A stretch of 64,000 bases of DNA. It comes from Juglans regia. Taxonomy: Eukaryota > Streptophyta > Magnoliopsida > Fagales > Juglandaceae. The stretch lies in the NCBI RefSeq assembly GCF_001411555.2, contig NC_049915.1, positions 18,242,640-18,306,639 of the forward strand, given 5' to 3'. The position numbers were made by a program, and so were the translations under genes. This document shows, piece by piece, positions 1 through 9,720 of this stretch (position 1 is its first letter; each line of letters opens with the position of its first letter). Below the pieces are notes generated by a model, which saw only the letters and a list, made by a program, of their open reading frames with translations, made no database searches and was not told where the DNA came from.

Positions 1-7
1 GTCTAAT

Positions 8-2685
8 TCAGTTAATTGGGAGCACAACATTGAGGTTTTTCTGAAGTAGCCAGCCTCTAGGATAAACAAAATGATGAGCTTCCAAATGAAGATGAAGATG
101 CCAGTTTATTATCCTTGAACAACCAGCTGGTTTACCTTCCATTTGACTTTCATCTTCCACCACTTGCTGTATAAATGTGGTCTCCTGTGAAATACATGAA
201 GTCAGAGTATGACATTGCACAATTATTTTTCAGTAGGTGGCAACTTGAAAATGATATTGCAAAGAAGAAAGAATGAATGGAAGAAGCAACTCTATCATGT
301 ATACCTGTAAACCCTCCTTGACTGTCTCCAACTGTCGAATTGGAACTGAGGTGTGGCATCTCCATCTCTTTGGATCCCACAAGATTGTACTGTTGAAAGC
401 AAATCCTGACATATCAACATGAAACCTCCGAAGTCTCTTACTTTTCACGTTTGTGTGCCATCCGATTACTTGACTTCCGTTGCACACTGGACCTTCCAAA
501 ATGGTCTTGTTTTTGCTTTGTTCAAGCATAGCAACAGGCCAAGTGCCAAACCGGCTGCATCTCAAGTAGAGCAATATTAGGATCTTCGAAGGTGGGTAGG
601 GTATAATGCAATTCATTCTTAATGACAAAGTTTCAACAATTATAAATGATTTTGACACTGTAGATGAAATGAATACATGCTTAACAAACCCATACCAACA
701 GTTTCTCAAAGAGAGAATTAACTCAATAAGTATGTTATCCTCATTTTCATTCAGAAAAAGTGCTTAAAAAACTACGACCTCAATCCTTATTCTTATCTCT
801 TTAATTATCAGTCTCCCTTTGGAGGGGTTGGGGGGAATGCCATCTCATCTACTGGAACAAAAGAACAGGAGACAAAGGACAGAAAAAGGGAGCATTTCTG
901 TAGAAAAAAACAGAGAATTGAAACAAAATAAGAGGAGTGAAACTGAAAACATTGAACCTCAACTGTTAAGACCATTAGAGGATTACAATATCAAGTAATC
1001 CACAATTCAAAACTTTTAAGGGCGAAGGATTTAATGTCATAATAGATAGGGATAATGTGAAAAACCAACTCCAAATTTGATATGAATTGATCAAATCTCA
1101 AGCTACACATACTACATAAAAATAGAAGAGCGCAGGAGTCTAAACCACTTGATCCGGTGTTTGCAAGCGTCTAAACAAACATTGTGACCTTAGTGTGCGG
1201 AGGGAGACTTCATGACTGTTCGAGTAAATGGAAAGAAAAATCAAAGATGAGACCAATAATTATATTTCCCTGAAAAGATTACTTTGCAAAATTATTTTTC
1301 TTCAGAGCAACCAGTTTACAAAACAAAATTCTACTACTCTTATCACAAACCTCTTTTTTATAGGTACTATGATCACAAACATATCAAGCAAACTCAAAGA
1401 TATGGTTTTAGAGGTAATACATAATAGGCAGCCACAAGCAAAAATAATACATACGTACAGGCATTCATATATATTATGCGCGCGCACACACACAAATATA
1501 TATTCCAATTTCCAAAGCAGTTCTAAACTAGAAGATGAGATACTCCAACAAAATCAGTCATATTACGAATACAGAATGTATTTATAGCATCAAGATGGAT
1601 TTTTTTTTTGTTTTTTTAATAACCGTGGGTGTTCGGCCAGCTTGCCGACTAATCTCATAGGGCCCTGAATTAACGATGAAGTAAACCTCCAGTGGCCCTA
1701 AGGGACTTGAACTAGTGACCCTTGGGAAGCAAATCAAGGCCGGACCAGCTGAGCAACCTCTCAGGATTTCAAGATGGAATTTTAAGTATCCAAATATAGA
1801 TAACGAAATTCAAAGCTTAAAGTTTTTTATTTTTTTTGGGGTTACCAACCCAATTTCTCTCAAGCTATGGAACAGCTGTAGGGAATATATGTTATCGTCG
1901 TCGGCAAAGTAAACGATGCCGTCGAGTCTATGGCGCTCAATGTGCTCCAACCCAGCGTTCCTCTGATGCACACCCCTGTCCTTCACGTTAGTGGAGTTGT
2001 TAGCGCACACCAAGTGCCTGTACATCACTCCGGTTTTCCTCAGTATTTCCGCCGTCTCCATCGACGCCGAGTTCGTCTCCACCACAATCCACAGGAGCGG
2101 CGGCGGCACTAGCCGTAGGACTTGGCCCAGCCGGCTCAAGAAGTAGGCCTGGAGCGCCCGGCCGTGCGTTGGCGTCACCACAATCAGCTGCTTCATCGGC
2201 ACCAAATCGGACTTCATCCTCCCCTCGAAGCTCACCTCGCCAACAGAAAGACTATTGGATTCCGAGGCTTCGCGCTCGCCAACAAAGAGACTATTGGACT
2301 CCGAGGCTTCGCGCAAGCCAACAGAGAGACGATTGGCCTCGGAGGCTTCGCGGTCAACGACGTCGCTTCGGTGAACGTTGACGAGAGGGGGCGTGATCTC
2401 GAAGAAGTCGGGCCTGCTACTACCGTCGTCGTCGACGTGACCGAAGGTCGTCAATCCTAGCAAGAAACCCAAGAAGAAGAAGAACAAGCACCTGTAGAAC
2501 GCCCGTCGCCAGCTGTGCTGACCTTTCCGCGGCGGATACCCGAGGAATCGCCAGAATCGAGCCGCAAACTCATTCAGCGGCGACGAGTACCTGGAGCTGG
2601 GGAAGAGCTTCGGCGAGTACGGACTCTCGCCGTTATGGTACGGCTGATCGTCGTACGGCGATAAAGCCCGTCGGATCGACGCCAT
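8..2685 (-). CDS. IRX9H: GT43 glycosyltransferase, IRX9H/IRX9-L type (xylan backbone synthesis)
   Basis: Three exons join in frame: 2685-1850, 554-305 and 184-8 (stop 10-8), giving 420 residues. Intron 1 starts GTTGGT and ends GCAG; intron 2 starts GTATAC and ends ACAG. Seen: an N-terminus [10 protein letters not shown], which I recognise from plant IRX9-like proteins, a cytosolic arginine-rich stretch, one membrane anchor at about 62-82, then a lumenal GT43 domain with FADDDN (DDD at 262-264), RFGTWPVAM opening exon 2, and a C-terminal WHLHL segment. This fits a Golgi type II protein. Known for the family: IRX9/IRX9H act with IRX14 and IRX10 to extend the xylan backbone. The stem region holds three 13-residue repeats, an unusual feature. 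I prefer the IRX9H/IRX9-L assignment to IRX9 because of the N-terminus. The gene appears complete, with the stop only 8 bp from the window edge. Confidence 0.9.
1600..1768 (-). mobile_element. tRNA-derived SINE inside IRX9H intron 1
   Basis: Read on the minus strand, the element has an A-box-like TTGCTCAGCTGGT (1756-1744), a B-box AGTTCAAGTCCCT (1713-1701) and a terminal A-run (T-run at about 1600-1618 on plus). It is flanked by a perfect 10-bp direct repeat TCAAGATGGA at 1590-1599 and 1769-1778. Length is 169 bp. These are the hallmarks of a pol III SINE retroposed by a LINE. It lies in the same orientation as the host gene. Confidence 0.85.
2236..2352 (-). repeat. 39-bp in-frame coding minisatellite, three units
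   Basis: Three consecutive 39-bp units in exon 1 of the GT43 gene each encode a 13-residue unit of the form [13 protein letters not shown]. The units differ by a few substitutions. They sit in the predicted lumenal stem between membrane anchor and catalytic domain, so copy number can change without breaking the frame. Confidence 0.9.
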
Positions 2686-3658
2686 TATTCCACTTCACAA
2701 AGCATACATATCCACATATCTATTAAAACCCACAAAGAAATTCCCACTTGTAGCCTGAGAGAACGATTGATTTGTTGTGAGTTTCAGGTTTTAGGAAAAG
2801 AAAGAAATGAAGAAGCGGCAGAGAGAGATAATGAAGGTGTTGCAGTGAGAAGAAAGTGCAGAACTGGTGGGTTTGCGCTTGCAGCAAGACGAGAGCTTGG
2901 TAAATAAAAAGCTACTACAAAGTTACAAACACGTCGAGTGCGAGGCGGGAGAGAGGGCGTCGTCTTCGAGTCACGGCATGAACAGTTGTTGAAAACGGCG
3001 GAACTCTACCTGCTCCTTCTTTCTCCACTCATCGATCAAATAATCATCACTCCCTAATTACTTTGACTACCAATAGTTCCCCAGAAATGGGTTATGACTA
3101 TACTCTACTTTCAACTAAACTCTGGATCTACACCTCTTTTCCTCGAACAAAAAAGGAGTCAACTTTATTAACATAATATATGAAGGAAAACTCGAAAGTG
3201 CCACAATTGTTTAAGAGACAGTTCGTCGGGTTCCGTAAAAAAATTGTAAGAAAGCACTAAAAAGTAATAAAATTTGATTTGAACGATGAGTTGAATTTTT
3301 TTATAAATAATAACAATTTAAAATTGTAGAATAAATTTTGTGAAATTTATTTAAAATAAATTTAAATATATTTAGATGTTAAGATACGTATAAATATATT
3401 TATAAGAAATTAAAAAAGATTATGAATCTCACGTGTAAAGAAGTGTCAAATTGAAAAAAGTTACGAGTCTTAATGTAAGATATTTTGAGTTAAAATAAAT
3501 TTAATAAATTAAAAATTAAGTGTTTAAATATTATATTTAATTTAAAATTAGATTGAATTGAGTCTAATACATATTAATTTAACAATCAAAATAGAGCCTA
3601 AATAGGCCTAATGTGATAGGTTGATTAGTGCGGCCTAATAGCAATAAGCTCCGGGAAC
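2686..3658. other. Upstream region of IRX9H and AT-rich spacer
   Basis: The first 300 bp upstream of the minus-strand start codon are CT/GC-richer than the surroundings and presumably hold the 5' leader and core promoter. I see no canonical TATA box there. Beyond about 3160 the sequence becomes AT-rich with no convincing coding region. Confidence 0.4.
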
Positions 3659-4133
3659 TAGGGGTGGGTAGCGGGGCCCCGCCCCCGCTGCCCTGCCCGG
3701 CTTCCGCCCCGCCCCTCATAGAGAGGGCATAGCGGGGGCGGGGGGCGGGATGACCCCAGCGAGGCCCCGCCCCCGCCCCACATTAAAAATTTTTTTTTAT
3801 TTATATATATATATATATTAAATAAATATATTATCTTTATATAGGAGGCCAAGGCAATACAATAGTCATCTTTAAGCAATGTGGGACTTACAATCCAAAA
3901 TCTAACTCTAATGAGTTTAAATTTTTTTTATATTTATAAATTTTAATTTATTATTTAAATTATATTATAATTTTGATCTAAAAAAATATTTTTAGACCAA
4001 ATTTTTTTTTTTTTTAACATAATGGCGGGGGGCGGGGCGGTTTTCCTGAGGGAGGAGCCCTGCCCTGGGGCGGGAAAACACCCGCAACAGGGGGGGGCCC
4101 TCCCCGCCCCGCACCATGCAGGTAGCACCCCTA
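3659..4133. mobile_element. GC-ended hAT-type MITE
   Basis: The left end TAGGGGTGGGTAGCGGGGC and the inverted right end TAGGGGTGCTACCTGC form imperfect terminal inverted repeats, followed inward by very G/C-rich tracts around an AT-rich core. The flanking 8-mers CCGGGAAC (3651-3658) and TCGTGAAC (4134-4141) match at 6 of 8 positions, as expected for a decayed 8-bp hAT target duplication. There is no coding capacity. The composition is strikingly different from the surrounding AT-rich DNA. Confidence 0.7.
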
Positions 4134-4141
4134 TCGTGAAC

Positions 4142-5517
4142 TTCTATTCCAATCTTGTCACGTGAACCGTGTCAATTAGTTAAGTGAATGCATAGATCGG
4201 ATCTTGTTTTTCAACCAAGATGGAAATTATATCAGTATGAGATATGGGAGAAAAGATCAACATTCACCATCTAAAGAGCCATGTTCATGTTAGTTCGCAC
4301 GTCTTCATGTCTTGCTTCACTGTTGGAGTTAGTACATAGCTTGTTTTATGATCCATTGCTGCTACCCTTTTTGTACAGCATGTATCATGTCAGTTCTTCA
4401 TTTCTAATCAATAAAGTAAATCATTCATAACAGGGAAATAAACTGAAACTTTTTCTCCATTTGGGCACATTTTAACCAATTAGATGCTGATCATTTATAA
4501 GATGCTATCCAATGCTTTCGATTTTTTAAAAAAGAGTGTTAAAAGCAATTTGACGTGATTTTATATGATTTGTTAGATCTATTTTATAATAATAATTTTA
4601 TAATATGATAAATTACATCAAACCACGGCTCATGTGATTATTTTTATTGTGCCTATAATATTTCATACTTGATGATGATGAAACTTTCATAGAATTTCAT
4701 AAGATGTTGTGCATATGCAATCGCCAGGCCGGAGAGAAAAAAAAAAAAAAACAGTGAACGATTATAAATAATCCACACGTTTACATATTCTTAAGAAATG
4801 ATCCTTAATTAGTTTATTTTTACTTATTTTTTTTAATTATTAATATATCATTATACTATCACGTGACATCAAATGATTAACAGATAAATAACAATAATAT
4901 TTCAATAATTTAATATGATATCAAGCGATGATGAATAAATATTACTTTTATTTTTTTTTATCCACAATAAAGATAATAAAAATAAAAGTTAATATGGAGA
5001 TTTTGATGCCTAAAAAGGTCGAATCTAACAAACAATATTAGCTCTTATGGTAGCTTTGAATATTTAGAGCAAAACGTTGTAGATTTTTTAATTCTAGCAA
5101 ACTCAAATTTCACTAAAGCCCAACCCATTTGGCCCATTTGTTTTTTCAATTGCTGCTATTTCATGTGCTCAAACCCCACAAAAATAAAAAGGTTTATTAT
5201 AATATTCTACGTGTCGGACTCACTTATTAAGAATAAGTTCAATCTATATACGAGTAGAAAGAGTTACAAGTTAAAAATTCACATCTTCATAAATATGTAA
5301 TAAAAAAAAAGTAATTGCACTTGGCCAAAAAATTAAACTTTATACCTCCAAAACTACTACGAATTCTGTAATATGTACATATAAAATTCCAATTTTATAT
5401 GTAAAACAAGTTTTAATTAATATATGATTAGTAAGATTATGCCACATGATTATCTATTTTTCTTTCAATTTAATGATCATATGGTAATTGAAGAATTCAT
5501 GTTGCATACTATAACAT
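4142..5517. other. AT-rich spacer without genes
   Basis: I see no supportable gene. About 4546-4625 resembles part of the MITE family with a 'Gtwagatctactttataataa' core seen elsewhere in the window; the rest is AT-rich with a short A-run near 4740. Confidence 0.5.
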
Positions 5518-5520
5518 TTA

Positions 5521-5702
5521 GAGCTTGTTTGGATAATGAGATGAGTTGAATAAAATATTATTAGAATATTATTTTTTAATATTATTATTATTTTGGAATT
5601 TTAAAAAAATTAAATTGTTTATTATATTTTGTATAAGAATTTAAAAAAATTATAATGATAAGATAAAATGAGTTAAAAGTATTTCTGTATTCAAACGAGA
5701 CC
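5521..5702. mobile_element. Tourist-like MITE (PIF/Harbinger type), copy 1
   Basis: The ends GAGCTTGTTTGGA and (inverted) GGTCTCGTTTGAA are imperfect inverted repeats. Flanking TTA occurs on both sides (5518-5520 and 5703-5705), the classical target duplication of PIF/Harbinger elements. The AT-rich interior (poly-ATT near the middle, a tract like ttgtttattatattttgt) recurs in at least nine other places in the window. Confidence 0.75.
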
Positions 5703-6017
5703 TTATGGAATATTAATTTCCCTATTATCAAAGCATTTTTATGGGAGAATACAATCTTTTCTTCTTCTTCTTTTGCCCTTGCCATAAAAGTGACATTGGA
5801 TATTGTTTCAATTAGGCTAGCCCATGTACATGGAACAACTTGAAGAGAAAGTCCATGGCCAGAGCTCAGGCCGGCCCACCCAACTCTAATAAACTTATGT
5901 TGATTCTGCATCAAAGATGTTTTACACTAATTAATTTGGTAATAGTACTCTAGGCTTTAATTTCAAAGAAAATTATAATGTAGGAACTTTAATTCTATAT
6001 GGTATCCCACACACTCC

Positions 6018-7056
6018 TAGGGCTATACATAGACTAGCTAGTTTGTTTGATACCTCGGTTGGTATTTACCCACTTAAACTCGAATCGAACTCGACTTGTA
6101 AAAAAAAAAAAAAAAAAACTTGCCAATAAAAGCAGATATCCACTTGATTAGTAAATGATACATATCCGATAAAATTCGACTCGACTCAACTAAGGCTCGT
6201 TTATGCCTGAGTCAACTCGTTAGCTCGACTCGATTAAAACTCATTTATATATTGATAAATATATATATACACACCTATGTATACATACATACATATATAT
6301 ATTATAACACTTTTATAATTAAATATATAATATGTAACCAAATTACTTATGCCTATATATTGAATATACTTCATAACTATATTTTATAATTTGTACATTA
6401 ATTAGTTGATAAGATTTAATAATTTTATAGACTAGTATGTGAGAACCGTATATGAAATAGATATATGTTATTATATTATAGGCTCCATTTGGATTCAGAG
6501 TTGATCTCAACTCATCTTATCTAATCATTACAATTTTTTCAAATTTTCACACAAAATATAATAACAATTCAACATTTTCAAATTTCAAAACAATAATAAT
6601 ATTAAAAAATAATATTCTAACAATACTTTATTCAACTTTCATCTCAACTCACTATCCAAATCTCACCTATGCGTATGTATTAATAATTTATGTAGGCATA
6701 AATATATTGTTATTATGGATAAATATCAACTAGATAGATATTAATTATTTATAAGTTTTTAAAATCTTATAATTCAATAGAGGTTTTACTTGTTAGTTGT
6801 ACAAATTCAAAATAATATTTTTATTTTATTTATCTAATTTACTAATTATTAAATATTATGCAAAAAATAAAAAAAAATAAACAACTCGAGCTGAACTCAA
6901 GCTCGGCTCAACTCTAGCTCGTTTTTTGGATAAGCTTGAGTTGGAAGTTTAGCTTACCGAGTCAAGCTCGAACAAATATTTTACCTCGAGCTCAAGTTTT
7001 TTGAGTCGAGTCAAGCTCGACAAACCAAAAACTAGCGCGGCTCGATTACAGCCCTA
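6018..7056. mobile_element. Non-autonomous hAT-type element with perfect 8-bp target duplication
   Basis: The left end TAGGGCTATAC and the inverted right end TAGGGCTGTAATCG are terminal inverted repeats, flanked by a perfect 8-bp duplication CACACTCC (6010-6017 and 7057-7064). Subterminal regions are dense in CTCGA/GAGCTC-type motifs such as GCTCGA, CTCGAG and AACTCG in both orientations. This pattern is known from abundant plant hAT MITE-like repeats. There is no transposase reading frame. A Tourist-like MITE is nested at about 6481-6668. Confidence 0.85.
6481..6668. mobile_element. Tourist-like MITE nested in the hAT element, copy 2
   Basis: It begins GGCTCCATTTGGATT and ends CTATCCAAATCTCACC with the same AT-rich interior as copy 1 but in the opposite orientation (tracts such as aacaattcaacattttc). 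The TTA duplication is not clear here. It lies wholly inside the hAT-type element, so it inserted later. Confidence 0.65.
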
Positions 7057-7064
7057 CACACTCC

Positions 7065-8530
7065 GTACTTCTAATGAGTTTATAATGGGACACATATTCT
7101 TTTAGGATTTCCATGATGGCCAGGAAATCTATTTAAAGTATTAAGAGAGTCAAGGGTTCTTACGTATACATAATTGTACTTCTATCTATCAGAAAATACT
7201 TAGAAGAAAGTTGCTAACTAGGGTGATCATTCTCTCGTGATCATATCAGCTCTTCGTCAAATTACCAGAAGAGAGGTTCATTTTCTAACTAGTATTATTG
7301 TATTCAATATAGTGGATCGTAGAAATCGAAGATTGATCCTAATATTAATGTCTCATGTTAAAATATTTAACATATAATTAAATCTAATTCCCTCCCCCCC
7401 CCCCCCCAAAAAAAAATATTTTAAGGTAATGTTCAATCACTTCTTATCACATAATTATAATAGTTTATATAGATCGATGCCTACTTTTAATTATATGCAA
7501 ATTAAGTAGATCGATGCCTACTTTTAATTAGATGCAAATTAAGTATTAGGATCTGTTACATCGTGCTCAAAAGTGGTGCATGCGCAGTAACAATCACACT
7601 AGCTAGGCCGGATTGCATATATGCTTCCATAAAGACACAGCTAATCAGAGAAATTGCATTTAAAACTCTCTACCTGTGCATATATTTTTGGATTGTATAC
7701 AGATCATGATCATATTTATAAATTCATGATCTTTACAAGTACTGCTGCAGTGCATGTTTCATAAAGGAAAGTGTTGCCATGCATGCATAAGGGGTGCAAT
7801 ATTATTATATATATATATATGCCTTTTGACTTAAAATGGCACATGAACTCATGCAAGCTTGCCACGGATATGCAATTGCATGTTTCCTTCTGTGGGAAAT
7901 GTGGTTAGGTGGGTGCGTGGCCTTGGAAAACCTTCTCAGCTCCAATATCAGTGCCAAAGATCACTACTTGAAAGAAACAGAAAAGGTGATCGATTTTCTT
8001 TCACCCCCATCATCATGTTGAAAGAGATTTTTATGCATTTTGTCTCGGAAACGCAACCATGCTATAAACATAGTAAAGAACCTGACAATGGGGGCATGCA
8101 TGCTTTCCATATATCAGAAATTGCAAATCCGTGCGTCTTTGTGCTTGTTGTTGTTTAGCGTTTTTGAACATCTGACCATGACATTTGTCTTTGACTAGCT
8201 GGCTGATCTGCAGGCATGCATGAACTAGCTAGCTGCCATTTGGGTCATCAAGATGATTATCAAGCAGGTGAAAACTGTGGATGCAATATCCATATATTGC
8301 TCTTGGATTTTGACCTTTCCGAAACCCCACCATAGAAAGGAATGAATGCAGTGGAAGCAAGATCTTTTTATAACTATCTTTGCCTTTCCTTTCTGCTGGT
8401 GATCCATATCATGTATATGAATGAATGGTGCTCATAACTTCTTGGACTTTCTTTCCCAACTTTAATTCTCTCTCTCTCAGCAGCAGTAGTAGTTCTCAAT
8501 CAGCTCATTAGTTTCATGGTTGTTCAATTA
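7065..8530. other. Intergenic spacer with short repeats
   Basis: No gene is convincing. It holds a C-run followed by an A-run at about 7391-7417, a 37-bp tandem duplication (7470-7543), a short TA microsatellite near 7806 and many GCATGC/TAGCTAGC palindromic hexamers. Open frames at 7836-8158 have no recognisable domain and I treat them as chance. Confidence 0.4.
7470..7543. repeat. 37-bp tandem duplication
   Basis: Two adjacent copies begin TAGATCGATGCCTACTTTTA with a period of 37 bp and differ at one or two positions (for example TTATATGC against TTAGATGC). No function is suggested. Confidence 0.85.
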
Positions 8531-8531
8531 A

Positions 8532-8659
8532 GGCTGCGTTTGGGAACGCAACTGTTTTTCAGTCCTTTTCAGACTACTTCATCATGACTACTGTTGACAA
8601 CTATTATTTCACTATTATTCACATATAATCTTAAATACTCTTAACATCCAAATAGAGCC
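8532..8659. mobile_element. Short MITE with GTTTGG ends
   Basis: The left end GGCTGCGTTTGGGAA and the inverted right end GGGCTCTATTTGGAT are imperfect inverted repeats about 128 bp apart. The interior has no reading frame. It is probably a short relative of the PIF/Harbinger-type MITEs in the window; a target duplication is not clear. Confidence 0.5.
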
Positions 8660-9157
8660 CACGTATGCAGGGATTGAAAGCTTACAAAAACAGTACCATA
8701 AAGTCAATCAACAAAAGCAAATGGAAATGGGGTCAAAGTTCAAACAGTAGTGCTCTGAATATATATAAAAACAACCAGAGATGTCAAAACGCACTTAAGT
8801 AATTTGGAGGGCTAGCTGGCTCAAGCAAAGCATCTTTGATTTGCTTCTTTCTCACTTCAAAGCAACGATCTATTTATGCATGATTAAAACTTAGCTAGCT
8901 ACCTCTCCGACCCCTTAATTAGTTTAATTCTATCCTCCACGTGTGTTGAACATCTGCATGATAAATTGCTTGACAATATTGTTGCATGTTTTTTAAGTAC
9001 TACTTCATCGTTTTGAAATGAAAGAACATATATATATGCTAATCTCTTAACTAATGCATCGTTTTTTTTCGCAAAGAGATCGAATGTCATACGTACCCCG
9101 TAATTTATTAAAGGAACATCAAAACATTTGCGTTATTTGCATGACGCTCTAATTAAT

Positions 9158-9335
9158 GAAAAATGATAGTTGTAGTCATGAATGCGTAAGTACTGTACAA
9201 TCATTTTGAAAAAATTGAATAAATACGAGATTCATATAAAATAATAATAATTTTTTAATTATAGGCTATACTCTTTTTCAAAACAACTGCATTACACTTG
9301 CGTACTTCACAAATACTGCATGGAGCATTACTCTT
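9158..9335. mobile_element. MITE family B, copy 1
   Basis: It begins near AAATGATAGTTGTAG and ends near GGAGCATTACTCTT, roughly inverted. The interior has ATTTTGAAAAAATTGAATAA on one side and CTCTTTTTCAAAACAA on the other, itself an inverted match, so the element could fold into a hairpin. Similar units of about 175 bp occur near 12862, 30065, 38985, 42035, 43888 and 62898. Confidence 0.65.
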
Positions 9336-9686
9336 AATTAATCCAACTAATTAAAGTTCCGTCATTGATTCGTGCTAAGCAACATATAAAGATTAACATA
9401 GGCAAGATATCTTGAAGTTTCTATCCAAACTCTAGAGCCTAAAAGTAGAAACGAAATACACACGTAAAATTGATGTTAACAACACTTATAATTGTCCGAG
9501 CAGCTTGTGATCAAGTTGTGAGTGAGACTGAAAGCAAATCGAAAAGTGTGGACAGATCTAGTTGCTGAGAAATTCTAGCATTGAAAGCTGAGTACTAATC
9601 CACAAAAACTAGCCGAAAGCAAGCACAAGTATATAATATCTTCCATCATAAGAGGCAAGAAATTACCCTTGATTTCTCAAACATCC

Positions 9687-9720
<34 letters not shown>

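Noticed and set aside
7836..8158. Two overlapping plus-strand frames of 61 and 99 codons
   Set aside because: Overlapping frames in sequence rich in GCATGC and AGCTAGC palindromes; no conserved motif.
9158..9335. MITE hairpins as conserved microRNA precursors
   Set aside because: I looked for well-known plant miRNA sequences in the spacers and recognised none; the hairpins are explained by MITE structure.
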